The notes: generated by a model not told the origin, from the sequence alone. 20,813 nt of DNA from an uncultured Erysipelotrichaceae bacterium (GCA_900314345.1 OMUX01000389.1:1-20813); one strand, 5' to 3'. Positions 8,017 to 18,613 are shown, counted from the stretch's first letter. Made by a program: numbers and translations.

Positions 8017-8394
8017 TTATTCCTTTACTTCCGCGATTGCCTCAATCTCACACAAGGCATTCTTCGGCAGTGTCTTTACAGCCACGCAGCTTCTTGCCGG
8101 CTTGTTGACAAAGTATTTCTCATACACGGCATTGAATGCCGCAAAGTCGTTCATGTCCGCCAGGAAGCATGTAGTCTTGATTACCGTTGTGTAGTCTGCC
8201 CCGCCTGCTTCAAGCACTGCGCCTACATTCCTGCAGGCCTGTTCTGCCTGTGCCTCAATGCCTTCCGGAATACTTCCGTCCGCTGGATTGATGGATGCCT
8301 GTCCTGAGGTATAGACGATGCCGTTGACTACATAGCCCTGTTCATACGGTCCGATGGCAGCGGGTGCCTTCGGTGTGCTGATCTTCTTCATCAT
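8017..8394 (-). CDS. ridA: RidA family enamine/imine deaminase
   Basis: A 125-residue protein of the RidA/YjgF/YER057c family, normally a cytoplasmic trimer that hydrolyses reactive 2-aminoacrylate-type enamines and imines made by PLP enzymes. Visible are AAIGPYEQG near residue 12-20, VYTSGQASINP (27-37), the key ARSCVAV with Arg101, and CEIEAIA with Glu118, matching the usual Arg/Glu pair of the active site. Length is normal. AGGAGG (8401-8406) is 6 bases before the first ATG and 9 before a second ATG at 8391; either could be used. It follows the small membrane protein gene on the same strand and is followed by a terminator. Confidence 0.95.
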   Translation of the reverse strand: MMKKISTPKAPAAIGPYEQGYVVNGIVYTSGQASINPADGSIPEGIEAQAEQACRNVGAVLEAGGADYTTVIKTTCFLADMNDFAAFNAVYEKYFVNKPARSCVAVKTLPKNALCEIEAIAEVKE

Positions 8395-8416
8395 ACTGTT
8401 CCTCCTCTATACAATG

Positions 8417-8445
8417 ATACCGCCCTCATGAGGCGGTATGTTTTT
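8417..8445 (+). other. Strong hairpin just upstream of ridA, with its T-run on the plus strand
   Basis: ATACCGCC (8417-8424) pairs with GGCGGTAT (8432-8439) across a 7-base loop, followed by TTTTT (8441-8445). As a terminator this is oriented for plus-strand transcription, but all nearby genes run on the minus strand. In the minus transcript it sits between the small gene's stop and the ridA ribosome binding site, without a U-tract after it. Confidence 0.6.
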
Positions 8446-8657
8446 CATAATGCAATGATTCTTGCGAAGATGAACGGCAGGACTGCTGCGCAGATTCCTC
8501 CCACGAAAATCGTATAGCCGATGGTTCTCATCCTTTGTGCCTTTACGCTGGAATCCTTGGAAGAGGAAGACCATCCGGGATTCACATGGAAAGGATCAAT
8601 CAGCAGATATGCGATGAATTCCAGCACAGCAATCACTGCGTAGCCGATATGTTCCAT
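8445..8657 (-). CDS. Small two-helix membrane protein of unknown function
   Basis: A 70-residue protein with two hydrophobic segments, about residues 5-22 and 46-68, joined by a short polar loop rich in Ser and Lys (WSSSSKDSSVKAQR). No family is recognised. A good ribosome binding site (AAGGAG, then six bases to ATG) supports it as a real gene. It lies about 100 bases after nagB and 50 bases before ridA on the same strand, with no clear terminator between it and nagB. It could be an accessory or stress-related membrane peptide, but nothing in the sequence assigns a job. Confidence 0.75.
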   Translation of the reverse strand: MEHIGYAVIAVLEFIAYLLIDPFHVNPGWSSSSKDSSVKAQRMRTIGYTIFVGGICAAVLPFIFARIIAL

Positions 8658-8733
8658 GATCCTCTCCTTTCAGGTAATTCCAAGATAGCATGGAACCTGT
8701 CCTGAATTGTGAATGGATCATGAAAATTCGTCC

Positions 8734-8755
8734 CATAATTCTTCCATAATTCTGT
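8734..8755. repeat. Tandem 11-bp direct repeat after nagB
   Basis: CCATAATTCTT is followed at once by CCATAATTCTG, two near-identical 11-base units. They lie 3 bases beyond the nagB stop. No T-tract hairpin is seen. The role is unknown. Confidence 0.6.
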
Positions 8756-8757
8756 AA

Positions 8758-12232
<3,475 letters not shown>

Positions 12233-12255
12233 GGAGCCTGCCTTTCCTTTCTTCT

Positions 12256-12573
12256 TCAGTACTTTTCAGCGAGCCTATGGCACAGTGCGATGATCTCATC
12301 TGCACACATGCGGTACGTCTCTGTTGCCATCATCTGGTCTTCGGCATGCACCATGAGGATATCCATGACAATCTGTTCACCGTTTGCCATGGCAGTCAGA
12401 AGCTCAGCGTGAGCCTTGTGTCCCTCGACATAAACCTTCTCGCCTTCATCCAGCTTGGCCTGTGCTTCGTCAAACTTTCCTTCTTCCGCAAGATGCACGG
12501 CTTCCACATACATGCCGCGGGCTGCGCCGCTGGCTGCGATCATGCGGAAGGCAACCTGCTGTGTGTCAGCCAT
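12256..12573 (-). CDS. PTS lactose/cellobiose-family EIIA component
   Basis: A 105-residue cytoplasmic phosphocarrier that takes phosphate from HPr and passes it to EIIB. It has the three-helix Lac-type EIIA layout. The phosphorylated His is His76 in LMVHAEDQMM, with the metal-binding Asp79 three residues later, as in LacF/ChbA relatives. The start ATG shares one base with the EIIB stop (TGATG), so the two are coupled. It lies between EIIB and the MupG-like gene in the sugar operon. The ChbA-like and LacF-like subgroups cannot be told apart by eye. Confidence 0.95.
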   Translation of the reverse strand: MADTQQVAFRMIAASGAARGMYVEAVHLAEEGKFDEAQAKLDEGEKVYVEGHKAHAELLTAMANGEQIVMDILMVHAEDQMMATETYRMCADEIIALCHRLAEKY

Positions 12574-12881
12574 CAGTTCTTCTCTCCCATGAGTTCCTTA
12601 GCACGCTTGAGAACATTCTTTCCGTTCATCATGCCGTAGTCCATCATATTGATGACTTCGACAGGCTTGCCAGGCAGCTTTGCCTGTACCTGCGGCTGCA
12701 GGTAGGAAACCTGCGGTCCGATCAGGACCACATCAGCATCGCTGGCCATTTCCTGGGCTTCACTTGCAGGATAGGCATTGATGCTGCAGTCATAGTTCTC
12801 CGCAGATGCAGCTTCCTGCATCTTCTTGACAAGAGCACTTGTGGAAAGACCCATATTGCATAACAGTACGATCTTCTTCAT
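12573..12881 (-). CDS. PTS lactose/cellobiose-family EIIB component
   Basis: A 102-residue cytoplasmic phosphocarrier that receives phosphate on a cysteine and passes it to the incoming sugar at EIIC. The loop LLCNMGLSTSALVKKM carries the phosphocysteine Cys8, followed by the alternating strand/helix fold (VVLIGPQVSYLQ, VEVINMMDYG). Two ATGs are possible. The one at 12887 overlaps the EIIC stop (ATGA) but has almost no spacing from its ribosome binding site. The ATG at 12881 has AAGGAG exactly 7 bases upstream and gives the usual MKKIVLLC start, so it is preferred. Confidence 0.95.
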   Translation of the reverse strand: MKKIVLLCNMGLSTSALVKKMQEAASAENYDCSINAYPASEAQEMASDADVVLIGPQVSYLQPQVQAKLPGKPVEVINMMDYGMMNGKNVLKRAKELMGEKN

Positions 12882-12883
12882 CT

Positions 12884-14194
12884 TCATTCTCCTTTCGCTG
12901 CTTCTTCAGCAGTCTTTGCCTGCTGTTCCTGATCATAGATGCGCTTGTCGGCCGCCTTGAAGAACGGAATCCAGACAAGAATGTCAATTGCAAGCAGGAC
13001 AATACCCCAGATGAATCCGGAGACATGGCCTGTTTCAAGGGCGAAGGCAATCGGTGTCGGCATGACGGTGGCAACCTGTGCTCCTGTAGGTGCTGCAACA
13101 AGACCAAGCTTCATGACACCCATGGTCAGCAGCAGGTTGACCGGCTGAAGGAGAACAAACGGAATATCGAGGATCGGGTTCATGATCATCGGTACACCGA
13201 AGACCTGCGGTTCGGAAATATTGAAGATGGAAGTCGGCAGGGAGATCTTTGACAGCGCCTTGTACTGATCAGATTTTGCAAAGATGAGCATGCAGATGGC
13301 AAGCGGCAGAACCGGGAAGTCCATCAGCTGATTCAGCATTGCCCATTCAGGATAAGGTACTGCAGTGGCTGCTGCCTGTGCAGAAGCGTTTGCTGCATTG
13401 GCAACAGCGATCACACTTGCCATTGCAGAATAAGCAACCATGCCGCCGTGAACACCGAAGCACCACAGGAGCTTTTCAACCGTCAGGAAGACAAGTGCTC
13501 CGGCAAATCCGCCGCCCACCTTCATGAGAGGTGCCTGCAGAATGCCATAGATGAGCTTCTGTGCCGTGGCGAACGGTGTCAGGGATACAGCCCAGCGGAA
13601 CAGAAGGAAGACAAGGAATGTAAGGCCGCCCGGAATCATCATCTCGAACATACCGGAGACATTTTCAGGAACGGAATCCGGAAGATTGATCTTCCAGTTC
13701 TTGCTGATGAAGTAGAGATACAGGCGTGAACCCAGGATACCGGCAAGCAATGCCAGGAAGATGCCGGAAGCACCAAGTGCCCCTCTTGTGCCTGTTCCAA
13801 GGGCATCCGCAATGATTTCCACGCTGTAGTTGCCGGAGGCATCCACAACAACGTTCTGTGCTTCAAACGGTGTCAGGACAAGAAAGGAGCCAAGTCCGAC
13901 CATGGCTGTGGCAAACGGATTCTTGGTGTTGAATTCCTTGCCGACCTGATAGCCCATGGACAGTGCAACAAACACGGACATGACATCCGAGCATACCGCA
14001 ACCGGAATACCCAGCAGTGTGCGGATACCGGTGTTGGTGATGAAGGTCTGGTATGCAGGAATCGGCAGCGACATCAGAAGCGAGAAGATGGAGCCGCAGA
14101 TGGAAAGGGCCGCAATACCCATGAATCCGTTGGTCAGGATCCTCATGTAGCGGCTGTTGGTGAACTTTGCGATTTTCTGTGCGAAATTGTTCAT
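12884..14194 (-). CDS. PTS lactose/cellobiose-family EIIC permease
   Basis: A 436-residue integral membrane permease that carries a disaccharide across the membrane while EIIB phosphorylates it. About ten hydrophobic segments are visible. Family signatures include an N-terminal amphipathic FAQKIAKFTNSRYMRIL, VALSMGYQVGKEF, LLWCFGVHGGM, and the substrate-domain stretch FNISEPQVFGVPMIMNP followed by LDIPFVL. A frame extension to an ATG at 14233 lacks a ribosome binding site; the ATG at 14194 has AAGGAGG (14201-14207) 6 bases upstream and gives the expected start MNNFAQKI. It is the first gene of the sugar operon, 112 bases after the EIIB/half-EIIC gene, with a cre site and a palindrome in between. 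Sugar specificity cannot be read from the sequence. Confidence 0.95.
   Translation of the reverse strand: MNNFAQKIAKFTNSRYMRILTNGFMGIAALSICGSIFSLLMSLPIPAYQTFITNTGIRTLLGIPVAVCSDVMSVFVALSMGYQVGKEFNTKNPFATAMVGLGSFLVLTPFEAQNVVVDASGNYSVEIIADALGTGTRGALGASGIFLALLAGILGSRLYLYFISKNWKINLPDSVPENVSGMFEMMIPGGLTFLVFLLFRWAVSLTPFATAQKLIYGILQAPLMKVGGGFAGALVFLTVEKLLWCFGVHGGMVAYSAMASVIAVANAANASAQAAATAVPYPEWAMLNQLMDFPVLPLAICMLIFAKSDQYKALSKISLPTSIFNISEPQVFGVPMIMNPILDIPFVLLQPVNLLLTMGVMKLGLVAAPTGAQVATVMPTPIAFALETGHVSGFIWGIVLLAIDILVWIPFFKAADKRIYDQEQQAKTAEEAAKGE
12889..12894 (-). promoter_or_regulatory. Ribosome binding site that decides the EIIB start
   Basis: AAGGAG on the minus strand lies 7 bases before the ATG at 12881 but only 1 base before the ATG at 12887, which points to 12881 as the start of EIIB. 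Confidence 0.8.
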
Positions 14195-14229
14195 AACAAT
14201 CCTCCTTATTGACAGGTTTTGATCTGTCC

Positions 14230-14258
14230 GCATAAGAAAGATAATCGATCACTGTAAG
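14230..14258 (-). promoter_or_regulatory. Tentative weak promoter of the sugar operon
   Basis: On the minus strand CTTACA (14253-14258) and TTATGC (14230-14235) are 17 bases apart. Both boxes are poor, as expected for an activator-dependent promoter. The -35 lies inside the cre site, so CcpA binding would block it. Several other weak pairings are possible. Confidence 0.3.
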
Positions 14259-14266
14259 CGTTACCT
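14252..14266. promoter_or_regulatory. CcpA catabolite-responsive element (cre) of the PTS operon
   Basis: CTGTAAGCGTTACCT matches the cre consensus WTGNAANCGNWNNCW at 14 of 15 positions; only the first base differs. It lies 58 bases before the EIIC start. Repression of the operon when preferred sugars are present is the expected effect. Confidence 0.75.
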
Positions 14267-14278
14267 TACCGCAGTTTT

Positions 14279-14291
14279 CCGTTTCAAACGG
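14279..14291. promoter_or_regulatory. 13-bp palindrome, candidate operator of the PRD regulator
   Basis: CCGTTT-C-AAACGG is a perfect palindrome around one central base, within a longer imperfect one (TTCCGTTT...AAACGGGAA, 14277-14294). It lies just upstream of the cre site and downstream of the EIIB/half-EIIC stop, where a LicR-type activator could bind. No T-tract follows, so it is not a terminator. The regulator link is inference. Confidence 0.45.
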
Positions 14292-14306
14292 GAATTCATG
14301 AGCACA

Positions 14307-15098
14307 TCAGGAAAACAGGATATGGAATACCAGCGCAAGCAGGATGAATACAACATTTGTATCAAGCTGACCGACGATATAATACTTGCCGGAAGCTGCT
14401 ATGCCTGTCTTTCCCTTGAAAAGCCTGAGCAGGGATGCTGCAAGAACCAGCATCGCGCAGAAGCCGGCTGCTGCAGGAAGATATGACAGTCCTGCAGGAA
14501 TGAGCATTCTTTCACCCTGCTTCGCCATTGCAATAAGCCAGGAGGCAGTGAACAGAAGTGCCATGTTCAATCCGCCTTCATGACAGCTTCTGCCATAGGC
14601 ATAGCCGATGGATGACACCATGAACAAGACCAGGAAATGACTCGTCATTTCATACACGCGGTTCAGCATGGAAAATGCAGGAATCAGCGAAACCATGTGA
14701 AACAGGAAGCCAAGGAAAAATACCATAGTCGTCATTCCAAGCTCCTGCAGCAGATACTGCAGGAAGCTGAGAGTATGCTTTTCCTCTTTCTTCACCGATT
14801 CACTCAGTCCGGCGATTTTCTTCATGACAGCTTCAGCATCTCCGGTGACAAACTCACGTTCCTCCAGGATCGTGTATGGAACGTCATGTTTCAGGCAGTA
14901 AGCCGTCACCGGTTCTGACACAGGAACTGCCTGGGGTGTCAGGATGATCAGATCCGCCTGCTGGACGATATCCATGAAGCTGTCCACACGATAGGGCAAA
15001 AAATGCCATCCGGTTTGGCGTGCTGTGCTGTACTTTTCCATTTTTGCCGCAAATACGGAAGATGTAATGCCGTTCATGCACAGAACCACTGCTCTCAT
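14307..15098 (-). CDS. EIIB-like domain fused to a half EIIC-like membrane domain
   Basis: A 263-residue protein not matching a standard PTS subunit. Residues 1-95 look like a Lac-type EIIB: LCMNGITSSVFAAKM, with Cys7, lines up with LCNMGLSTSALVKKM of the true EIIB in the same locus, followed by an ADLIILTPQ strand. Residues 118-262 hold about five membrane segments (near 121-141, 153-168, 176-191, 198-223, 243-262). MVSSIGYAYGRSC...NMALLFTASWLI resembles VALSMGYQVGKEF...ATAMVGLGSFLVL in the front half of the operon's EIIC. The rear, sugar-binding half (FNISEP-type loop) is absent. The ATG overlaps the regulator stop (ATGA), with AAGGAGG 7 bases upstream. A phosphorylatable membrane partner of the regulator is inference; a decaying EIIBC remnant is the alternative. 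Confidence 0.85.
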   Translation of the reverse strand: MRAVVLCMNGITSSVFAAKMEKYSTARQTGWHFLPYRVDSFMDIVQQADLIILTPQAVPVSEPVTAYCLKHDVPYTILEEREFVTGDAEAVMKKIAGLSESVKKEEKHTLSFLQYLLQELGMTTMVFFLGFLFHMVSLIPAFSMLNRVYEMTSHFLVLFMVSSIGYAYGRSCHEGGLNMALLFTASWLIAMAKQGERMLIPAGLSYLPAAAGFCAMLVLAASLLRLFKGKTGIAASGKYYIVGQLDTNVVFILLALVFHILFS

Positions 15099-16957
15099 AC
15101 ACTGCCTCCTTTCAGAAGGATCTGTATGACAGTCTGCCTGTCGGCATGCTCACTCAAAGCACTGATAGCTGAGGGATCCGAGGCAAACGCCGTGATCCTG
15201 TCATTGACATACTGCTGCAGTTCATCACTTCCGGACGGGTATGCCGCAAACAGCACAAGCTTCACTTCACTGAATTTCCACAGCACCGGCTTCTTTAACC
15301 GCAGGAAGGCAAGGATGATCCTGTTTCCTTCATACTGATACGGATGAGGAAGTGCAAGCATACAGCCGACTTCCGTAGAGGAAAGCTGTTCCCGCTTCAG
15401 CACCATATCTTCCAGATCTTCCCCGCATGTTTCCTTGATTCTTTCGCAGAGCACATGCAGTGCCTCTTCCCTGTTCTTTACGGAAACATTATCCATGATC
15501 AGCCGCTCGTCAATAAGGGCAGCAGCCTGCTCTGACATATCCTGGCTTAGAATCTCCTGTACCCGCGCGGCGCTTCCATCACTCAGTGACAGATCAATCA
15601 GCACTACAGGAACAGGGTATTTTTCTGGTAAAGGTATCGTTGTCAGGATGCAGGAAATCCCATTGAAATCCAGCTGTGCCAGCGAAGCTGCGGACTCCAT
15701 CAGGATGCTTTCCTTCGGAATCTGAAGCTTTGTGATCAGCCGGTATTCAATAAGCCTTGCTGTCCCTCTTCCGGTTGCACATACCACAGCAATTTTCTTT
15801 GATGATGGCTTCTGATCCTTCTTCCGCTGCACCGCCACGGCAAAATGCAGTGCCAGATAGGCCAGTTCATCATCACCGACCCATGATCCGTAATGATCCT
15901 GAATCACATGTGCAGCGATCATGGCTGCCTCATAGCCTTCATTCATCGCGCGCTTGATCTCATTGCGCATGGGATTGCGCTGCGGAATACCGTACTTCAG
16001 TCTTGTGAGCAATGGCTGCAGATGCAGCAGCAGCGCTGTTTTAAGTTCATCATCAGCGGTGAGATCAAGATTCCTTTCTCTCTTCAATGCCTGCAGGATC
16101 TCATCCTCCAGACTAAAGACATCCGATGATATGGCATGTGCATCAGAGAGCATTTGCTTGCCTGCCAGGTGCATTGCAATATATGTTGTTTCATCTTCCG
16201 GTATCTTCAGATCAAACGCTTCTTCAAATTCCTTTGTGATATGCTGTGCAGCCTCCATGACACTCTCATAGTCGCCTTCCAGCACCGGCGCTTCACTGAT
16301 GGCATTGCCGCTTTTGATTCTGTGGATGGCTATGATGCAGTGCTGGGAAAGGTTATAAAGATTCTCATCACTGATGGAAAGATCATACCGGTGAATAACT
16401 GCACTGATGATGTTCTGCACCTGTTCCACCAGTGCTGCATCCCTCGTGATCCCTTCATCCAGCTTCATATTCACATAGACAATGCGCTTGTTGATTTCGC
16501 TGCCGTTCACGGCAATGCCATATTTCGGTCTGGAGACGATGCTCAGATGATATTCAGCACAGCCTGCCTTGACATAAGGCATGAGACGGTCAATGGTCTG
16601 CCGGCTGACATAGAGTTCATCCGCAAGGGCATCGATGGTGATCCAGCCATTGCAGTCAATCAGCCGCTTGATGATATAGAGCACACGCATGCGGTTTTCC
16701 TGATTCATGCTTGCCGTGCTGTTCAGGATTTTTCCGAAGGCATTGGCATCCTGGACTTCCAGCGAGAATCCCTTCAGACGGGAATAAGAAATCACTGCAC
16801 CGTTCCGGCGCAGTTCTTCTTCATTGTCCCCCAGAATCTTCCGGATCGTCTTCTCGGAAAGATCTGCCTGTCTGGCTAAATCCTTCATTACGATGCGTCC
16901 TTCCGCATGATAGAGGATTTTTACGATGCTGCTGATCCGCTCATCCATGATATGCAT
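15095..16957 (-). CDS. LicR/BglG-type PRD transcriptional regulator with EIIB and EIIA domains
   Basis: A 620-residue regulator that senses PTS phosphorylation. Domains in order: an HTH near residues 7-60 (VMKDLARQADLSEKTIRKIL); a second HTH near 90-150 (IDALADELYVSRQTIDRLM); PRD1 at about 175-270 with His206 and His263; PRD2 at about 285-380 with His312 and His371; an EIIB-like domain from 387 with Cys393 in VVCATGRGTARLIEYRL; and an EIIA (mannitol/fructose-type) domain at about 485-617 with His538 in LALPHPY. Two DNA-binding HTHs instead of an RNA-binding CAT domain mean a transcription activator, not an antiterminator. The likely target is the adjacent PTS operon. No ribosome binding site precedes the ATG at 16957 or the one at 16948. 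The gene overlaps the EIIB/half-EIIC gene by ATGA. Confidence 0.93.
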   Translation of the reverse strand: MHIMDERISSIVKILYHAEGRIVMKDLARQADLSEKTIRKILGDNEEELRRNGAVISYSRLKGFSLEVQDANAFGKILNSTASMNQENRMRVLYIIKRLIDCNGWITIDALADELYVSRQTIDRLMPYVKAGCAEYHLSIVSRPKYGIAVNGSEINKRIVYVNMKLDEGITRDAALVEQVQNIISAVIHRYDLSISDENLYNLSQHCIIAIHRIKSGNAISEAPVLEGDYESVMEAAQHITKEFEEAFDLKIPEDETTYIAMHLAGKQMLSDAHAISSDVFSLEDEILQALKRERNLDLTADDELKTALLLHLQPLLTRLKYGIPQRNPMRNEIKRAMNEGYEAAMIAAHVIQDHYGSWVGDDELAYLALHFAVAVQRKKDQKPSSKKIAVVCATGRGTARLIEYRLITKLQIPKESILMESAASLAQLDFNGISCILTTIPLPEKYPVPVVLIDLSLSDGSAARVQEILSQDMSEQAAALIDERLIMDNVSVKNREEALHVLCERIKETCGEDLEDMVLKREQLSSTEVGCMLALPHPYQYEGNRIILAFLRLKKPVLWKFSEVKLVLFAAYPSGSDELQQYVNDRITAFASDPSAISALSEHADRQTVIQILLKGGSV

Positions 16958-16959
16958 CC

Positions 16960-16965
16960 ATTATA
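16960..16965 (-). promoter_or_regulatory. -10 box of the regulator gene, very close to its start codon
   Basis: A perfect TATAAT on the minus strand ends two bases before the ATG at 16957. The -35 region (T-rich, inside the upstream terminator's T-tract) is weak. A start near 16953 would make a leaderless or nearly leaderless transcript for the ATG at 16948. Confidence 0.45.
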
Positions 16966-16980
16966 CGCACTTCGGATACA

Positions 16981-17004
16981 GAAAAATGAGGATTCACTCC
17001 TCAT
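16981..17004 (-). terminator. Rho-independent terminator overlapping the GNAT/PPase-like stop codon
   Basis: On the minus strand ATGAGGA pairs with TCCTCAT across a 5-base loop and is followed by TTTTC. The stem includes the stop codon of the gene ending at 17001, so termination occurs at once after translation ends. Confidence 0.87.
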
Positions 17005-17768
17005 CCTTCCAGCCAGAGAAACCTGGTGTCGCTGTATTGTTCTGCAAATGCCACCGTATTGATGACATCCTTCTTGTCATACTTCCTGTCATTGGATACG
17101 ACAAACCGGATGGAACTGCTGTCTCTGTGATAAATCAATGCAATGACTGTGCCACGGAATGATTCACACGGTTCATTCAGCCCGTACACATAGGCATCTA
17201 TGAAATTTCCCGCAGAGACGAGCTCTTCCACATAGCCCACGTTGCAGGAACAGAGGGTATCGGGAAGTCCTGGATGAATACTCCCGTAAGGAAGCTCCAC
17301 GGTGACTGTAACATCCCTGCCCAGCCATTCCTTTCCAAGCAGATATTCCATCTCCTGGAAGGCGCTGCCGTATTCCTGTTTGCTTTCACCGTCTTCTTCA
17401 AAGCCAAAAGCCTTGTAGGCATTGACTGCCTTGTCCAGCGCCCTTACCGTCAGGCGTCCGGTTTCAGCTTCCTCTGCTTCCCTGATCAATGCCTGCATCA
17501 GCTTTGTGCCGATGCCTTTGCGCTGATCCTCCTTGCGTACAAAGAACAGGGCAATGTGGTAATCCTGCGGCTCATAGCCGATGATGCCCCTGAGGTCTCC
17601 CTCATAGGCGCCGAAGTACTCCAGCATCTCTCCCTTTGCGCTGACATACTCCAGGAAGGAATGTGCACCTTCCTTGTTCAGGCCGCAGTTTCCGCTTGTA
17701 AAGAACACCTCCCTGACAAGATTCAGGGCGTCGTTCTTTTCGTCCTGTTCCAGCTTCCGGATGTTCAT
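17001..17768 (-). CDS. GNAT acetyltransferase fused to an inorganic-pyrophosphatase-like domain
   Basis: A 255-residue two-domain protein. Residues 1-145 are a GNAT domain with the acetyl-CoA loop VRKEDQRKGIGTKLMQALI and NAYKAFGFEEDG. Residues 150-255 resemble small family I pyrophosphatases: LGRDVTVTVELPYGSIHP, NVGYVEELVSAGNFIDAYVYG, then VIALIYHR and FAEQYSDTRF. In active enzymes the GDGDELDAY-type stretch carries several metal-binding Asp residues; here AGNFIDAY keeps only one, so pyrophosphatase activity is doubtful and the domain may only bind a ligand. The ATG at 17768 shares one base with the SseB-like stop (TGATG), so it is preferred to a GTG one codon earlier. Acceptor unknown. Confidence 0.85.
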   Translation of the reverse strand: MNIRKLEQDEKNDALNLVREVFFTSGNCGLNKEGAHSFLEYVSAKGEMLEYFGAYEGDLRGIIGYEPQDYHIALFFVRKEDQRKGIGTKLMQALIREAEEAETGRLTVRALDKAVNAYKAFGFEEDGESKQEYGSAFQEMEYLLGKEWLGRDVTVTVELPYGSIHPGLPDTLCSCNVGYVEELVSAGNFIDAYVYGLNEPCESFRGTVIALIYHRDSSSIRFVVSNDRKYDKKDVINTVAFAEQYSDTRFLWLEG

Positions 17769-18595
17769 CACAGACCCAGTTCGCTGTCAAACAGCGGAAC
17801 GGATCCCTTGACCGCATGCTTTTCCAGTTCCTCGCTGTATTTCATGACCATAACCGGTACGTCCTTGGCATGCGGGATGGCAGCTTCCTTGATTGCCTCA
17901 AAGCTTGCCGCATCATTCGTACCGTCTGTTTCAACGATCAGGGCAAAGCTCAGCGCCATGCCGACCATCAGCTGCTTGAACCAGACACGCTTGACATCCT
18001 TGAGTTCTTCGCACTTGTCATGCACAGCATTGACCAGGGCCGTAGGATAGATTCGCGGCTCAGAGAATGTCAGGGAAACCCCTGCCGGAATGGCACCGTC
18101 CTTGACTGCCTTTTCTTCCTTTGCCTTGGCTTCCTTCATCTCAGCAAGCTTCAGGATCAGCTGCTTCGGAATGACAATATTGGCTCCCATGGGGTTGACG
18201 ACGACACCGACAGCCTGGTTGTTCGGATCCGTGAACATCGGCTTGTAGTCCGTGATTGTGCGGATCATGTACTGATGCGGCGCCGGCTTTTCACCATCCA
18301 GCGGCATGTTGAGCTTCCTGGCTTCCTCATTGTCCGTGAAGACCGGGAAGAAACTTCTTCCATCCTTTGTATTGATCAGCACGAACTTGATCTGCACGTT
18401 GTCCTTGGAACCGCTCAGAATCACCGGAGACAGCAGCTGTGCCTTCTGCAGTTCAACAATCATGGCACCCTCAGTCTGCGGTGTCTTGTTTTCCTTGAGC
18501 ATCTCAAGTGCCTTTACAAGATCCGGATTCTTGATCTGATCCGGATTGATCTGCTTCATCTTGATTTTTACCTGTTTCTTCTTTTCGTTTTCCAT
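17768..18595 (-). CDS. SseB family protein
   Basis: A 275-residue soluble protein with the SseB layout: an N-terminal domain at about residues 20-135 (NPDLVKALEMLKENKTPQT, KFVLINTKDGRSFFPVFTDNEEA, VGVVVNPMGANIVIPKQLI) and a C-terminal domain at about 155-270 (GVSLTFSEPRIYPTALVNAV, VKRVWFKQLMVG, FALIVET). In E. coli SseB relates to serine sensitivity; the molecular role is not established. A longer frame reaches 18646, but the ATG at 18595 has GGGAG 6 bases upstream, and the longer start would precede the promoter -10 box. It is coupled to the GNAT/pyrophosphatase-like gene downstream. Confidence 0.87.
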   Translation of the reverse strand: MENEKKKQVKIKMKQINPDQIKNPDLVKALEMLKENKTPQTEGAMIVELQKAQLLSPVILSGSKDNVQIKFVLINTKDGRSFFPVFTDNEEARKLNMPLDGEKPAPHQYMIRTITDYKPMFTDPNNQAVGVVVNPMGANIVIPKQLILKLAEMKEAKAKEEKAVKDGAIPAGVSLTFSEPRIYPTALVNAVHDKCEELKDVKRVWFKQLMVGMALSFALIVETDGTNDAASFEAIKEAAIPHAKDVPVMVMKYSEELEKHAVKGSVPLFDSELGL

Positions 18596-18613
18596 ATTGA
18601 ACTCCCGCCGTTC

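Noticed and set aside
14195..14233. EIIC start at 14233
   Set aside because: There is no ribosome binding site before it; AAGGAGG sits correctly before the ATG at 14194.
14279..14293. Second cre site at TTGAAACGG
   Set aside because: It is one base short between TG and CG compared with the cre consensus; the palindrome explains it better.
14195..14306. RAT-type RNA antiterminator target for the PRD regulator
   Set aside because: No RAT/terminator overlap with a T-tract was found, and the regulator has two HTH domains rather than an RNA-binding CAT domain.
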